From contig JACWEO010000001.1 of assembly GCA_014653355.1 (NCBI GenBank), positions 168,650 to 232,649 on the forward strand: a DNA stretch of 64,000 nt. Reading direction: 5' to 3'. The notes under the pieces are model-generated. The model had not been told where the DNA came from and ran no database searches. It worked only from the letters and a program-made list of their open reading frames with translations. Position numbers and translations under genes: made by a program. Positions 32,992 to 43,003 of the stretch are shown piece by piece (within the stretch, counting starts at the first letter, position 1; each line of letters starts with the position of its first letter). The stretch is from Pelagibacterales bacterium SAG-MED47. GTDB taxonomy: Bacteria; Pseudomonadota; Alphaproteobacteria; Pelagibacterales; Pelagibacteraceae.

Positions 32992-34388
32992 TGATATCAG
33001 CGAATTTATCTGCACTTTTTTATTTAGTTTCAGGTGTATTGTTCATTTTAGCTTTAAGAGGGCTTTCTTCCCCAGAAACATCAAGACAGGGAAACTTGTT
33101 TGGAATTTTAGGAATGATAATTGCCATTACTGTTACTTTTTTTTCTATTGGAAACTTTTCAACTGGTCTTATTTTAGTTTTAATTTTTATTACATTGGGA
33201 GGTTCATTAGGCGCTTTTATTGCATACAAGATACCAATGACTGCAATGCCAGAGCTTGTTGCGGGGTTTCACAGTCTTGTTGGGCTTGCAGCGGTATTTG
33301 TCGCAATCTCAGCCTTTTTGAACCCAAATGCATTTAATCTTGGTTCTCCAGGAAATATTAAGCTTGGAAGTTTGATTGAAATGTCGATTGGAGCTGCAGT
33401 TGGCGCTATAACTTTTTCAGGTTCGATAATAGCCTTTTTAAAGTTGCAAGGGATAATGTCTGGTTCGCCAATAACCTTTAAAGGCCAACACCCTTTAAAT
33501 GGCTTAATTTTAGTTTCAATTGTAATGTTAATTTTTTTATTATGTAAAACACAGTCTACAAATTTATTTTGGGCACTATTAATTGTTTCTTTCTTAATAG
33601 GTTTTTTGATAATAATTCCAATAGGTGGAGCAGATATGCCAGTAGTAATTTCAATGCTGAATTCTTATTCTGGATGGGCTGCGGCAGGTATTGGTTTTAC
33701 TTTAGAAAATACTGCATTAATAATTACTGGTGCTTTGGTAGGTTCATCTGGAGCAATTTTGTCTTATATAATGTGCAAAGGTATGAACCGTTCTTTCTTT
33801 AATGTAATATTGGGTGGATTTGGAGCTACTGATCAGTCATCCAGTTCTCGAAATAAAGAACAAAGACCAGTCAAAAGTGGAAATGCTGATGATGCTGCTT
33901 TTTTAATGAAAAATGCTTCATCAGTTATAATTGTACCTGGTTATGGAATGGCGGTGGCTCAAGCACAACATGCTCTAAGAGAAATGGTTGACACATTAAA
34001 AAAAAATGACATTAAAGTATCGTATGCAATACATCCAGTTGCTGGAAGAATGCCTGGACATATGAATGTATTATTGGCAGAAGCAAACGTGCCTTATGAT
34101 GAAGTATTTGAATTGGAGGAAATTAATAATGATTTTGCTAATGCCGATGTTGCTTTTGTTATCGGAGCAAATGACGTTACAAACCCAGTAGCGAAAACAG
34201 ATCCACAAAGCCCAATTTATGGTATGCCTGTTTTAGATGTTGAAAAATGTAAATCTGTATTATTTGTAAAAAGAAGTTTATCACCAGGCTACGCTGGTAT
34301 AGACAATGATCTTTTTTATAAAGAAAATACTTTGATGTTATTTGCTGATGCAAAAAAGATGACTGAGGATATAACAAAAAATCTATAG
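32991..34388 (+). CDS. pntB: NAD(P) transhydrogenase, beta subunit
   Basis: A 465-aa protein with an N-terminal membrane half (about 1-270, 8-9 spans) and a C-terminal NADP(H)-binding domain III: G-Y-G-M-A-V-A-Q-A-Q, H-P-V-A-G-R-M-P-G-H-M-N-V-L-L-A-E-A and G-A-N-D-V-T-N-P are signatures. F-H-S-L-V-G-L-A-A-V carries the conserved membrane His for proton transfer. The stop lies only 15 nt before the convergent tRNA-fMet, so termination must happen in a very short space or run into antisense of the tRNA. Confidence 0.95.
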   Translation: MISANLSALFYLVSGVLFILALRGLSSPETSRQGNLFGILGMIIAITVTFFSIGNFSTGLILVLIFITLGGSLGAFIAYKIPMTAMPELVAGFHSLVGLAAVFVAISAFLNPNAFNLGSPGNIKLGSLIEMSIGAAVGAITFSGSIIAFLKLQGIMSGSPITFKGQHPLNGLILVSIVMLIFLLCKTQSTNLFWALLIVSFLIGFLIIIPIGGADMPVVISMLNSYSGWAAAGIGFTLENTALIITGALVGSSGAILSYIMCKGMNRSFFNVILGGFGATDQSSSSRNKEQRPVKSGNADDAAFLMKNASSVIIVPGYGMAVAQAQHALREMVDTLKKNDIKVSYAIHPVAGRMPGHMNVLLAEANVPYDEVFELEEINNDFANADVAFVIGANDVTNPVAKTDPQSPIYGMPVLDVEKCKSVLFVKRSLSPGYAGIDNDLFYKENTLMLFADAKKMTEDITKNL

Positions 34389-34403
34389 AACATATTTTAA
34401 ATT

Positions 34404-34480
<77 letters not shown>

Positions 34481-34485
34481 GTATA

Positions 34486-34692
34486 TTAAATTCTATTTTT
34501 AAGCTTATTTAATTTTTTTACTCTTTTAATATTTTCTTGAAGAATTCTCTTTTTTTTCTCAGAGGGCTTTTCATAAGTATTTTTAAGTTTAATCACTTTG
34601 AAAAATCCATCCCTTTGCAGTTTTCTTTTCAAAACTCTAAGAGCTTGTTCTACATTATTGTCTTTGACTTCTATTTTAATAAATACCTCCAA
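34486..34692 (-). CDS. rpsU: Ribosomal protein bS21
   Basis: A small basic protein of the 30S subunit: D-N-N-V-E-Q-A-L-R-V-L-K-R-K-L-Q-R-D-G-F is diagnostic, followed by Y-E-K-P-S-E-K-K-K-R. The longest frame starts with TTG at 34692 (68 aa), but GGAGG at 34690-34686 overlaps that codon. A better-placed start is ATT at 34680 (5 nt after GGAGG), giving M-K-I-E-V-K-D-N-N and a 64-aa product. bS21 helps base pairing of the anti-SD and initiation. It lies between trcR (62-nt gap) and tRNA-fMet. Confidence 0.92.
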   Translation of the reverse strand: MEVFIKIEVKDNNVEQALRVLKRKLQRDGFFKVIKLKNTYEKPSEKKKRILQENIKRVKKLNKLKNRI

Positions 34693-34754
34693 AAAAATGA
34701 GTAGTTAACATTTTTATAATTTTATGTCTATCCTTATTATACATATGCTTAAAG

Positions 34755-35324
34755 TTATTGAGTTTTATTTAGTTTCTCTTTTTCCTTCTTTTCTCTTTTT
34801 ATTCTTCTTTCAGCTTTTTCTATAGCATCCCCCAAGTCTTTTTGAGTAAATAAATTTAGTGCTACGGGGTCTTTTGAGTTTAAATTGTTATAATTCCAAT
34901 AACTTTTATTTCTTATGGCTGTGACTGAATTTTTTGTTATTCCAACTAATTTTGCAATTTGAGAGTCTTTTAAAATATTATGACTTTTAATTAACCACAA
35001 AGCAGAATCTGGTTTATCTTGTCTCTTAGATAAAGGAATATATTTTTTTATTTTTTTTTCAGAATTTGAAATTTCTATATCTGTGCTTTTAATTTCTAAT
35101 GGTCTATTTTGATCTTCTGAAGATAATTTAATTTCTTCTCTTGATAGCTGTCCAGATATAATTGGATTATATGCTTTAATTCCTTTAGCTACTTCACCAT
35201 CAGCTATACCTTGAATTTCAACTTCATGTAATTTACAAAAATCTGCAATTTGTTTAAAAGTCAAGGTTGTGTTTTCAACAAGCCACACAGCTGTAGCCAT
35301 TGGCATTAAGGGAGCATTTGGCAT
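34755..35324 (-). CDS. trcR: TrcR/DUF1013 cell-cycle transcriptional regulator
   Basis: A 189-aa soluble protein of the alphaproteobacterial DUF1013 family. N-terminal M-P-N-A-P-L-M-P-M-A-T-A-V-W-L-V-E-N-T-x-L-T-F-x-Q-I-A is strongly conserved in the family, and D-S-A-L-W-L-I-K-S-H followed by A-K-L-V-G-I-T-K-N-S-V-T-A-I-R looks like a helix-turn-helix. Family members are linked to cell-cycle transcription with the core polymerase. The start codon directly abuts the rpmE stop, so the two genes are cotranscribed. Confidence 0.85.
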   Translation of the reverse strand: MPNAPLMPMATAVWLVENTTLTFKQIADFCKLHEVEIQGIADGEVAKGIKAYNPIISGQLSREEIKLSSEDQNRPLEIKSTDIEISNSEKKIKKYIPLSKRQDKPDSALWLIKSHNILKDSQIAKLVGITKNSVTAIRNKSYWNYNNLNSKDPVALNLFTQKDLGDAIEKAERRIKREKKEKEKLNKTQ

Positions 35325-35555
35325 CTAATTTTTTTTTTCTGATTTAAAATTTTGAAATTTTTTATTAAATTTACTAATTCTGCCCTTGTCCATTAACTTT
35401 TGTTTACCACCTGTCCAAGCAGAATGCGATTTTGGGTCAATTTCTAGTTTGAGTAAGTCACCTTCCTGACCCCAAGTTGATTTAGTTTCAAACTGAGTTC
35501 CATCAGTCATTTCAACTTTAATGGTATGGTAGTTAGGGTGTATTTTTTTTTTCAT
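35325..35555 (-). CDS. rpmE: Ribosomal protein bL31
   Basis: A 76-aa protein matching bL31: [26 protein letters not shown] and [14 protein letters not shown]. It has no cysteine, so it is the zinc-free form, as is usual in alphaproteobacteria. It lies 35 nt downstream of suhB on the same strand and abuts trcR. It binds the 50S central protuberance. Confidence 0.93.
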   Translation of the reverse strand: MKKKIHPNYHTIKVEMTDGTQFETKSTWGQEGDLLKLEIDPKSHSAWTGGKQKLMDKGRISKFNKKFQNFKSEKKN

Positions 35556-35590
35556 TTTGAAGTTTATAGCAAATGAATTTTTGAAAACAA

Positions 35591-36331
35591 TTAAAAGTTA
35601 TCTATTTTTTCCCATAATTTCGTGTTTATACTTGTGCTTGAGGCAACGACCTCTAAGTTTTCAATTTTATCAAGGTCTATTTTATTAATAACCCCCCCAG
35701 CTTCTTTAACCAATATAATTCCTGCTGCAATATCCCAAATATTTAAATTTTTTTGAAAATATCCATCAATTCTTCCAGAGGCAACATACGCCATATCTAA
35801 AGCAGCACACCCAAATTTTCTAAAAGTGAAATTCGGGTCTCGTTTATGATTTTGATCAGTTGCAAACAGACAATCATTTATTTCACTTTTTTTAGATACT
35901 CTTATTCGATGATTATTAAAAAAAGCACCATTATTTTTTTCAGCAAAAAACATTTCATCCTTAATTGGATCGTAAATTAGTCCAGAAATAATTTCATCAT
36001 TGGATTTTAAAGCTATTGAAATTGCAAAATGAGGTATTCCATGTAAAAAATTTACAGTCCCATCTATAGGATCAATTATCCATGTGTTATTACTATCTTT
36101 ATTTTTTTTAAAACCATCCTCTTCACTAATAATAGAATAATTTGGTTTAGCTTTTTTAAGTTCATTAATAATTATTTTCTCAGCTTTTACATCTGAATTA
36201 GTAACAAAATCATTAGGCCCCTTTTTTGATACTTGTAATTTTTCAATCTCTCCAAAATCCCTTATTAATACTTTCGAAGCTTTTTCGCTTGCTTTAATCA
36301 TAATATTTAAATTTGGAGATATAGAGTTCAT
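35591..36331 (-). CDS. suhB: Inositol monophosphatase family protein
   Basis: A 246-aa Mg-dependent phosphatase. Metal-binding motifs in order: E-E-D near residue 65, D-P-I-D-G-T near 87-92 and W-D-I-A-A-G in the C-terminal half, with D-F-V-T-N-S-D at the N-terminus. The family hydrolyses inositol phosphates and related sugar phosphates; SuhB also has an RNA-polymerase-linked role in rRNA synthesis in E. coli. It lies 3 nt after efp in the operon. The actual substrate is unknown. Confidence 0.9.
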   Translation of the reverse strand: MNSISPNLNIMIKASEKASKVLIRDFGEIEKLQVSKKGPNDFVTNSDVKAEKIIINELKKAKPNYSIISEEDGFKKNKDSNNTWIIDPIDGTVNFLHGIPHFAISIALKSNDEIISGLIYDPIKDEMFFAEKNNGAFFNNHRIRVSKKSEINDCLFATDQNHKRDPNFTFRKFGCAALDMAYVASGRIDGYFQKNLNIWDIAAGIILVKEAGGVINKIDLDKIENLEVVASSTSINTKLWEKIDNF

Positions 36332-36334
36332 AAA

Positions 36335-36895
36335 CTAAATTTTTTTTATATATTCAAAATTACGAGTATCAATTATTACTTCATCACCATCTTCAATAAA
36401 AGGTGGAACTTGTATGTTTATCCCATTATCTAAAATAGCAGGCTTGTAAGATGAAGAAACTGTTTGCCCTTTTAAAGCTACATCGGTTGATCTTACAATA
36501 AAATTTACTTGATTTGGCAAATCTACTGAAATAGGTAATTCATTGTAAAAACTAATTGTTACTTCGAGATTTTCTTTTAGAAATTTCCCTTTTTCACCCA
36601 CAACGTTTTTATTTATTTCAATTTGTTCAAAAGATTTGGGCTCAATAAAAAAATAATTATTTTCATTCTCATATAAAAAATTATATTTTGTTTCTTCAAG
36701 AGAAGCTTTTTCAACAGTCTCACTTGACCTGAATCTTTCATTTAATTTAGTATTTTTATTTACACTTTTCATCTCTACTTGAGCAAAAGCACCACCTTTA
36801 CCAGGTTTGACATGTTGTGTTTTAAGCACTTGCCATAAATCATTTTTATGTTCTAACAACATACCCACTCTTATTTCTCCAGCATTGATCTTCAT
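36335..36895 (-). CDS. efp: Elongation factor P
   Basis: A 186-aa protein with the three beta-barrel domains of EF-P. M-K-I-N-A-G-E-I-R-V-G opens domain I, with the tip loop K30-P-G-K33-G-G-A-F; K33 is at the position modified by beta-lysylation in many bacteria. The C-terminal S-S-Y-K-P-A, P-P-F-I-E-D-G-D and I-D-T-R match the family signature. It rescues ribosomes at polyproline. The start overlaps the thiE stop by 4 nt. Confidence 0.95.
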   Translation of the reverse strand: MKINAGEIRVGMLLEHKNDLWQVLKTQHVKPGKGGAFAQVEMKSVNKNTKLNERFRSSETVEKASLEETKYNFLYENENNYFFIEPKSFEQIEINKNVVGEKGKFLKENLEVTISFYNELPISVDLPNQVNFIVRSTDVALKGQTVSSSYKPAILDNGINIQVPPFIEDGDEVIIDTRNFEYIKKI

Positions 36896-37506
36896 TTTAA
36901 TTTTTTTATAGCCTCAATAGGTTTAAGTTCTTTATTACTCCAAATGTAGCCTGAGATAGCTAAAAAGTTAGCTTTATTCAATAAAAGTTTTTTATAATTA
37001 TTAAAATTGATACCACCTATAGCAACTATGGGGATTTTTGTTATTTTTTGAATCCTTTTTATCAATTTTAAATTAGCTTTGTATTTGGTTTTTTTTGTTT
37101 TTGATGAGTAAAAAGCCCCTAAAGCCAAGTAGTCTGCACCATTCTCAGAAGCATTTTTGGATAATCTAATTGAGTTATGACAGGTAATTCCTATTATTTT
37201 GTTTCCAATTATTTTTCTTGCTTTAAAAATACTCATATCTTTTTGACCAAGATGACATCCATCAGCATTTAACTTTTTTACAAGATTAACATCATCATTA
37301 ATTAAAAATTTTACATTAAACTTTTTGCATATTTTTTTGACTTTTCTTCCAATTAATAATTTTTTTTTAAAACTTTCCCTCTTAAGTCTCAATTGAAAAA
37401 AACTCACCCTGTTTAGTTTAAAAATTTTGGTTAGATCATTATAGAAAGATTTTCTAATTTTTAATGGTGAAATGATATAAATGAATTTTTTTCTATTAAA
37501 TCTCAA
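36892..37506 (-). CDS. thiE: Thiamine-phosphate synthase-like protein
   Basis: A 204-aa TIM-barrel protein starting with TTG. Signatures: F-Q-L-R-L-K, F-L-I-N-D-D-V, A-D-G-C-H-L-G-Q-K-D-M, G-I-T-C-H-N-S, A-D-Y-L-A-L-G-A-F-Y-S-S-K-T and I-V-A-I-G-G-I. It joins HMP-pyrophosphate and thiazole phosphate to give thiamine phosphate. It overlaps fba by 11 nt and efp by 4 nt. Together with thiD at 56297 it fits a salvage route from external pyrimidine; thiC is not in this window. Confidence 0.82.
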   Translation of the reverse strand: MRFNRKKFIYIISPLKIRKSFYNDLTKIFKLNRVSFFQLRLKRESFKKKLLIGRKVKKICKKFNVKFLINDDVNLVKKLNADGCHLGQKDMSIFKARKIIGNKIIGITCHNSIRLSKNASENGADYLALGAFYSSKTKKTKYKANLKLIKRIQKITKIPIVAIGGINFNNYKKLLLNKANFLAISGYIWSNKELKPIEAIKKLK

Positions 37507-38503
37507 GTTCTTTAGACCATTTTCCTTGAGCAGCTAAAGTATTCATCTTTGCCCTGTGGTTAAAAACTTTTTGGGTGTCTTCGATGTTATTAATATCTTT
37601 AGCCCAAAATTTAAGTGCACTTTGTTGAAGAGCACGTCCATAAGAATAACTCAGAATAAAATTACTATCATTATATTTATTAATCAAATTTAAATTTTCT
37701 GTTGCTTGTGTTTCAGTCTGACCTCCAGATAAAAAAGCGACTCCTGGTACCTCTGAAGGAACTGAATTTTTTAGACACCGCAAAGTTAACTTTGCAACTT
37801 CTTCATTGGGAATTTGATCTTTGCATTTATTTCCTGCTAAAATCATATTAGGTTTAAGTATTATTCCTTTTAAATCAACATTATGTAAAATTAGTTCTTC
37901 AAAGCATTTTTTTATTACTTCTGAGGTTTTTTCATAGCATTCTTTTGCTGAATGTTCACCATCCATTAGGATTTCCGGTTCAACTATTGGAACCATGTTA
38001 CTTTCTTGAACCAATGCTGAATATCTAGCTAAAGCATGTGCGTTAGAATATATTGAAAGTTTACTTGGGTAACTTCTAGATATACTATAAACACCTCTCC
38101 ATTTTGTAAACCTCGCACCAAGATTGTGATACTCTTTTAATCTCTCTCTCAATCCATCTAAGCCCTCTGTGATCTTTTCATTTGGTGACCCAGCTAGAGT
38201 TTTAGCTCCTGAGTCAACTTTAATACCTGGTATGCTTCCCATTTTAGAAATCAATTCTGTAATTTTATCTTTTTTTGAGGTTTCTTGTTTTATTGTTTCA
38301 TCGTATAAAATTACACCCCCAATACAATTACTCATACTTGAAGAGCTAAATAGTGTTTCTCTAAATAATAATCTATTTTCTGCAGTTGATGGAACTTTAA
38401 CCGCATCTAATCTTTTAGTCATAGTTCCTGTACTCTCATCTGCAGCAAGAATCCCTTTTCCATTGCTAAGAATTTTAAGTGCTATATTATTTAATTCAGA
38501 CAT
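37496..38503 (-). CDS. fba: Fructose-bisphosphate aldolase, class I
   Basis: A 335-aa class I (Schiff-base) aldolase. G-I-L-A-A-D-E-S-T-G-T near the N-terminus, K-W-R-G-V-Y, V-E-P-E-I-L-M-D-G, L-K-P-N-M (Schiff-base Lys) and F-L-S-G-G-Q match the eukaryote-like class I family. It interconverts fructose-1,6-bisphosphate and two triose phosphates without a metal. It overlaps pgk by 8 nt in a tkt-gap-pgk-fba operon that serves glycolysis/gluconeogenesis. Confidence 0.95.
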   Translation of the reverse strand: MSELNNIALKILSNGKGILAADESTGTMTKRLDAVKVPSTAENRLLFRETLFSSSSMSNCIGGVILYDETIKQETSKKDKITELISKMGSIPGIKVDSGAKTLAGSPNEKITEGLDGLRERLKEYHNLGARFTKWRGVYSISRSYPSKLSIYSNAHALARYSALVQESNMVPIVEPEILMDGEHSAKECYEKTSEVIKKCFEELILHNVDLKGIILKPNMILAGNKCKDQIPNEEVAKLTLRCLKNSVPSEVPGVAFLSGGQTETQATENLNLINKYNDSNFILSYSYGRALQQSALKFWAKDINNIEDTQKVFNHRAKMNTLAAQGKWSKELEI

Positions 38504-39683
38504 GATAACTTAGAGCCTTTATACCAGGAAGGTCTTTTCCTTCAAGGTATTCTAAAAAAGCTCCACCTGCAGTTGAAACAAAGTTGAAATCTTTTATCGC
38601 TTTGATTTGATTTATTAAAGCTATTGTATCACCACCTCCTACAACAGAATAAATTGATTTATCTTTATTTTTTTTAATAATTGCTTTCGCAATTTCGTAA
38701 CTACCATTAGCAAAATTTGGATTTTCAAAATAACCAGCTGGTCCATTCCAAAGAACTGTTTCACTATTTTCAATAATGTTTTTAATTTTTTTAATTGTTT
38801 TTGGTCCAATATCTAAGATTAAATCGTCATCTTTAATTTCGTCTAATTCTTTAACTTGTGATTTATCATTCATACTTTTTCCAACTAAAACATCTTCTGG
38901 AAAAGTAATTGAACAAGAATAATTTTTTGAAGTTTCAAAAATTTGTTTTATAATTATTTCACAATTCTCCTCTTTAATTGATTTTCCTATAAGGTTTCCT
39001 TTATAACTAATAATATTATTAGCCATTCCACCAACAATGATGATATTATCAAATTTTGGTATCAAATTTTTAATTATGCCAATTTTTGTTGAAATTTTCG
39101 AACCTCCAATAATACAAGTGATTGGTTTTTTTATTTCAGTTGTAACTTTTTTTAAGGCATTTATTTCTGTCTCTAATTGTAGTCCTGCAAAAGATGGAAG
39201 AAATTCTGTAATTTTACTGACAGAAGTGTGAGCTCTATGAGAACAAGAAAACGCATCATTTACATACAAATCAGCTAGACTAGCCAAATGTTTTGCAAAA
39301 GAAGTATCATTTTTTTCCTCTTCTATATGAAATCTTATATTTTCTAAAGAAACAATTTGATAATCAGAGGTTTTAAACAAATCTTCTTTTTTTAATTTAA
39401 AAATATCATCATAAATTAATTTAATTTTTTGTTTTATTTTTTTTTCCAAATTTTCACAAATTGGCTTTAATGAAAGAATTTTATCTATTTCACCTTTTGG
39501 TCGCCCAACATGAGAGATTATTAAGATTTTAGATTTATTTTTAATCAAAAAATTAATAACAGGTATAATCTTATTGATTCTAGTTTCGTCAGTGATGATT
39601 CCATCTTTTAATGGAACGTTTAAATCTAATCTTAACAAAACAATTTTTTGATTAAGATTTTTGTAATCTTTGATATTTTTCAT
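38496..39683 (-). CDS. pgk: Phosphoglycerate kinase
   Basis: A 395-aa kinase with the usual two-lobe pattern: R-L-D-L-N-V-P (substrate), S-H-V-G-R-P-K-G, L-E-N-I-R-F-H, N-D-A-F-S-C-S-H-R-A-H, I-G-G-S-K-I-S-T-K and the ATP-site G-G-G-D-T-I-A. It transfers phosphate between 1,3-bisphosphoglycerate and ADP. It overlaps gap by 4 nt (ATGA) and fba by 8 nt. Length is normal. Confidence 0.96.
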   Translation of the reverse strand: MKNIKDYKNLNQKIVLLRLDLNVPLKDGIITDETRINKIIPVINFLIKNKSKILIISHVGRPKGEIDKILSLKPICENLEKKIKQKIKLIYDDIFKLKKEDLFKTSDYQIVSLENIRFHIEEEKNDTSFAKHLASLADLYVNDAFSCSHRAHTSVSKITEFLPSFAGLQLETEINALKKVTTEIKKPITCIIGGSKISTKIGIIKNLIPKFDNIIIVGGMANNIISYKGNLIGKSIKEENCEIIIKQIFETSKNYSCSITFPEDVLVGKSMNDKSQVKELDEIKDDDLILDIGPKTIKKIKNIIENSETVLWNGPAGYFENPNFANGSYEIAKAIIKKNKDKSIYSVVGGGDTIALINQIKAIKDFNFVSTAGGAFLEYLEGKDLPGIKALSYHV

Positions 39684-40684
39684 TCAGAAATTTTATGAAG
39701 ATGTTCTGCAATATCACACATTCTATTTGAAAAACCCCATTCATTATCATACCAAGCTGAAATTTTGCCCATATTTTTTGTCACTACACTTGTTAAATTT
39801 GCATCAACAATTGATGAGGCAGGATCATGATTAAAGTCTATAGACACAAGTTTCTCTTGAGTAATTTTCAAAACCTTATTTTTTTCACTAAACTTTTGAA
39901 AAGCTAAATTAATCTTTTCAATACTTAAGTCTTTTTTTGTGCAAAAGACAAATTCGATTAAAGAAACGTTTGGGATAGGGACTCTCATCGCTATACCATC
40001 TAATTTTCCTTTAAGAGACGGTATGATTTCACCAATTGTTTTTGACGCACCGGTTGAGGTTGGTACAATAGATTGAGTTGCTGATCTAGCTCTTCGTGGA
40101 TCTTTATGAGAATTGTCTAAAATTCTTTGATCATTTGTAAATGCATGGATTGTTGTCATAAAACCTTTTTCAATCTCGAAATTTTGATTTAAAACATAAG
40201 CCACTGGTGCTAGACAATTAGTTGTGCATGATGCAGCTGAAATAATTTTGTCATCTTTTCCTAGATCTGACTCATTTACTCCAAATACTACAGTTTTATC
40301 AGCATTTTGGCAGGGAGCTGAAACAATAATTTTTTTTGCTCCATTATCAAAATGAGGTTCTAATTTATCTCTAGAATTAAATTTTCCGGTGCATTCGAAA
40401 ACATAATCTACATCGTATTTTTTCCAATTAATTTTTTTTAAATCTGTTTCTTGACTAAAAGAAATTTTTTTCTTATCGATAATTAGATGATTATCATCGA
40501 AATTAATGTCTGCATTAAATTTTCCATGAATTGAATCATATTTTAAGAGGGTTGAGCAAGTTTTAGAATTTGTCCTATTATTAATATGTTTTATTTCTAT
40601 TTTTTTGTTATTAGTTTCAATTATTGATCTAATAATCATTCTTCCTATTCTACCCATTCCATTAATACCAACTTTTATGCTCAT
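39680..40684 (-). CDS. gap: Glyceraldehyde-3-phosphate dehydrogenase, type I
   Basis: A 334-aa dehydrogenase. N-G-M-G-R-I-G-R opens the NAD(P)-binding fold, [12 protein letters not shown] holds the catalytic Cys, and [17 protein letters not shown] and [12 protein letters not shown] complete the signature. It overlaps both tkt and pgk by 4 nt. Cofactor preference is not obvious from the N-terminal motif. Confidence 0.96.
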   Translation of the reverse strand: MSIKVGINGMGRIGRMIIRSIIETNNKKIEIKHINNRTNSKTCSTLLKYDSIHGKFNADINFDDNHLIIDKKKISFSQETDLKKINWKKYDVDYVFECTGKFNSRDKLEPHFDNGAKKIIVSAPCQNADKTVVFGVNESDLGKDDKIISAASCTTNCLAPVAYVLNQNFEIEKGFMTTIHAFTNDQRILDNSHKDPRRARSATQSIVPTSTGASKTIGEIIPSLKGKLDGIAMRVPIPNVSLIEFVFCTKKDLSIEKINLAFQKFSEKNKVLKITQEKLVSIDFNHDPASSIVDANLTSVVTKNMGKISAWYDNEWGFSNRMCDIAEHLHKISE

Positions 40685-42624
40685 AATTTTTCTTTAATCT
40701 TTTTAATTATAGTTTCAGAGTCTAATTCAAAATGATTATATATTTTTTGATAAGGAGCACTTTTTCCAAAATTATCAATACCGAAATTTAATCCATCTTT
40801 ACCTGTATATTTTTTCCAATAATGAGTCTCAGAAGCTTCTACAGATACAACAAGATTAGTTTCGCCCAAAATTTTATTTTTATAGCCCTCACTTTGTTGA
40901 TCAAATAATTTGTGACAAGGCATGGATATTATTTTAGAATAAACACCATCTATGGCCAATTTATGACCTATATCAACTGCTAAACTAGTTTCTGATCCTG
41001 TTGCTAAAATAGTTAAACTTATGTTGTCTCCAGTTCTTAAAATTTCATAAGCGCCAGCGGATGATTTATTTTTCGAAGAATTTTTTAATCTTACAGGATT
41101 TATTCCTTGTCTTGTTAATGCTATTACACTTGGAGTATTTTGACTTTCGAGAGCTAATTGCCAACACTCAAAAGTTTCAAGTGTGTCTGAAGGTCTAAAA
41201 ACATTTAAATTAGGTATAGATCTCAAACTTGTCAATTGTTCAATAGGCTGATGGGTTGGACCATCCTCACCCAATCCAATAGAGTCATGAGTAAAAACAT
41301 AAATTACTCGTTGCTTCATCATTGCTGCCAATCTGATTGACGGTTTACAATAGTCACTAAATATTAAAAATGTTCCACCATAAGGAATAAAATTGCTATG
41401 CAATGCAATCCCATTCATTATTCCACACATAGCATGTTCTCTTACCCCGTAATGAATATAGTTTCCTGAAAAATCACCTGGTTTAATTATTTTATGATTT
41501 TTAGTTTTTGTATTATTTGATCCAGCTAAATCAGCTGAACCACCTATTAAATTTGGTAATTTAGATATAATTTCTAAAAATATCTCAGACGATTTTCTTG
41601 TAGCAAGAGGTTTTGAGTTATTTAAATAATTTTTTTTTATTTTTTCTATTGAATTTGTAAATGAGTTTAAATTTTTAAAGTTAAAATTTTTTTTTTGATA
41701 CTTTATTTCATGCTTTTTTGCTTTTTGTGAAGCAATTTTTCCAATTTTTTCCCATCTGGATAATAATTCATTTGGTATACTAAAAGGCTCATAATCCCAT
41801 TTTAATTTTTTTCTAATTAGTTTGATTTCATCTTCACCCAAAGGACTTCCATGAGATGAGGCTTTACCACTTTTATTTGGTGAACCGTAACCAATAGTAG
41901 TTTTACAAGAAATTGCTACGGGTCTTTTTGATTTTTGTGTTTTTTTTAAGGCTTTGAATATTTCTTTATGATTATGACCATTAATTTTTATATAATCCCA
42001 GCCATAACTTTTAAACCTTTTTTCATGATCATCAGAGACAGCTAAGTTTGTCGGTCCATCTATAGAAATAGAATTATTATCAAAAAGTAAAATTAGATTT
42101 TTAAGTTTTAGATGACCAGCTAAACTTAAAGATTCGTGGCTTATACCTTCCATCAAACACCCATCACCAGCCAGAACATAAGTTTTGTGATTAATTTTTT
42201 TATTTCCTAATTTCTTTTTTAAAATTTCTTCAGAGATGGCAAAACCAACTGCATTAGAAATTCCTTGGCCCAAAGGACCTGTTGTAGTTTCTATACCAGT
42301 ATTTGGATGATATTCCGGATGTCCAGCACAAATACAGTTTAACTGTCTAAAATTTTTAATATCGTCTATAGAAACACTTTTGTATCCAGTTAGATATAAA
42401 ATTGAATATAGTAACATTGAACCATGACCAGCGGAAAGTACGAATCTATCTCTATTAATCCAACTTGGATTTTTTGGATTAAAATTTAAAAAATCTTTAA
42501 AAAGAACTGTAATTACATCTGCCATACCCATAGGCATTCCTGGGTGGCCTGAACTTGCTTTTTGAACAGCATCCATTGATAAAAATCTGATACAATTAGC
42601 TAATTCTCTATATTGTTTGCTCAA
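40681..42624 (-). CDS. tkt: Transketolase
   Basis: A 647-aa thiamine-diphosphate enzyme. The start is TTG at 42624, with AGGAT about 6 nt upstream supporting it. Motifs: [32 protein letters not shown] (ThDP/Mg), R-E-H-A-M and [15 protein letters not shown]. It exchanges two-carbon units in the pentose phosphate pathway. First gene of the operon with gap, pgk, fba, thiE, efp and suhB; it needs thiamine, made in part by the operon's own thiE. Confidence 0.96.
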   Translation of the reverse strand: MSKQYRELANCIRFLSMDAVQKASSGHPGMPMGMADVITVLFKDFLNFNPKNPSWINRDRFVLSAGHGSMLLYSILYLTGYKSVSIDDIKNFRQLNCICAGHPEYHPNTGIETTTGPLGQGISNAVGFAISEEILKKKLGNKKINHKTYVLAGDGCLMEGISHESLSLAGHLKLKNLILLFDNNSISIDGPTNLAVSDDHEKRFKSYGWDYIKINGHNHKEIFKALKKTQKSKRPVAISCKTTIGYGSPNKSGKASSHGSPLGEDEIKLIRKKLKWDYEPFSIPNELLSRWEKIGKIASQKAKKHEIKYQKKNFNFKNLNSFTNSIEKIKKNYLNNSKPLATRKSSEIFLEIISKLPNLIGGSADLAGSNNTKTKNHKIIKPGDFSGNYIHYGVREHAMCGIMNGIALHSNFIPYGGTFLIFSDYCKPSIRLAAMMKQRVIYVFTHDSIGLGEDGPTHQPIEQLTSLRSIPNLNVFRPSDTLETFECWQLALESQNTPSVIALTRQGINPVRLKNSSKNKSSAGAYEILRTGDNISLTILATGSETSLAVDIGHKLAIDGVYSKIISMPCHKLFDQQSEGYKNKILGETNLVVSVEASETHYWKKYTGKDGLNFGIDNFGKSAPYQKIYNHFELDSETIIKKIKEKL

Positions 42625-42679
42625 AAAATTATCCTGTCTAGACTAAGAAGATTCTATTTAATAATATAATTATATATAT
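42625..42679. promoter_or_regulatory. Divergent tkt / coiled-coil-zapA promoter region
   Basis: The 55-nt gap between tkt (reverse) and the coiled-coil gene (forward) contains TATAATTATA at 42665-42674. This palindrome gives a TATAAT hexamer on each strand, overlapping by two bases. The forward one leaves almost no leader before the ATG at 42680; the reverse one leaves about 40 nt before tkt. No convincing -35 is seen on either strand. Confidence 0.35.
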
Positions 42680-43003
42680 ATGAATTCTGTAATCGAAAAA
42701 GAAAAAAAACTTAATTTGGCGTTAACAAAATTAAAAAACTTAAATATTAAAAACCCTGATGTAAAAAAAAACATTAATAATTTAAGAAACCAGAAAAATC
42801 AATTAGAAATTGAAAAACAAGAATTAGAGGAAAAATATAAAAGTTTAATTGATGATTACAATAATTTAAGTAAAAAACTAGACGATTTTCAAAATCAGGA
42901 AAAAATTGAAAAAAAAAAACAAATTGAATTTTCTGAAAAAATTGATGAATTAAATCAAGAAACAGATACTTTGTTAGAAGATATAGATAAATGGCAAACG
43001 TAA
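42680..43003 (+). CDS. Small coiled-coil protein upstream of zapA (DUF4164-like)
   Basis: A 107-aa highly charged protein, almost entirely predicted coiled coil (long Lys/Glu heptads from about 25 to 100, such as L-E-I-E-K-Q-E-L-E-E-K). No signal or membrane segment. Similar short coiled-coil proteins (DUF4164) often precede zapA in alphaproteobacteria. It overlaps zapA by 13 nt and is probably cotranscribed with it, suggesting a cell-division role; this is inference from position. Confidence 0.65.
   Translation: MNSVIEKEKKLNLALTKLKNLNIKNPDVKKNINNLRNQKNQLEIEKQELEEKYKSLIDDYNNLSKKLDDFQNQEKIEKKKQIEFSEKIDELNQETDTLLEDIDKWQT

Noticed and set aside
32957..33337. 126-aa forward open frame between pntAB and pntB
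   Set aside because: It overlaps both genes in another frame and its Cys/Phe-rich product resembles no protein; pntB motifs are intact in the correct frame.
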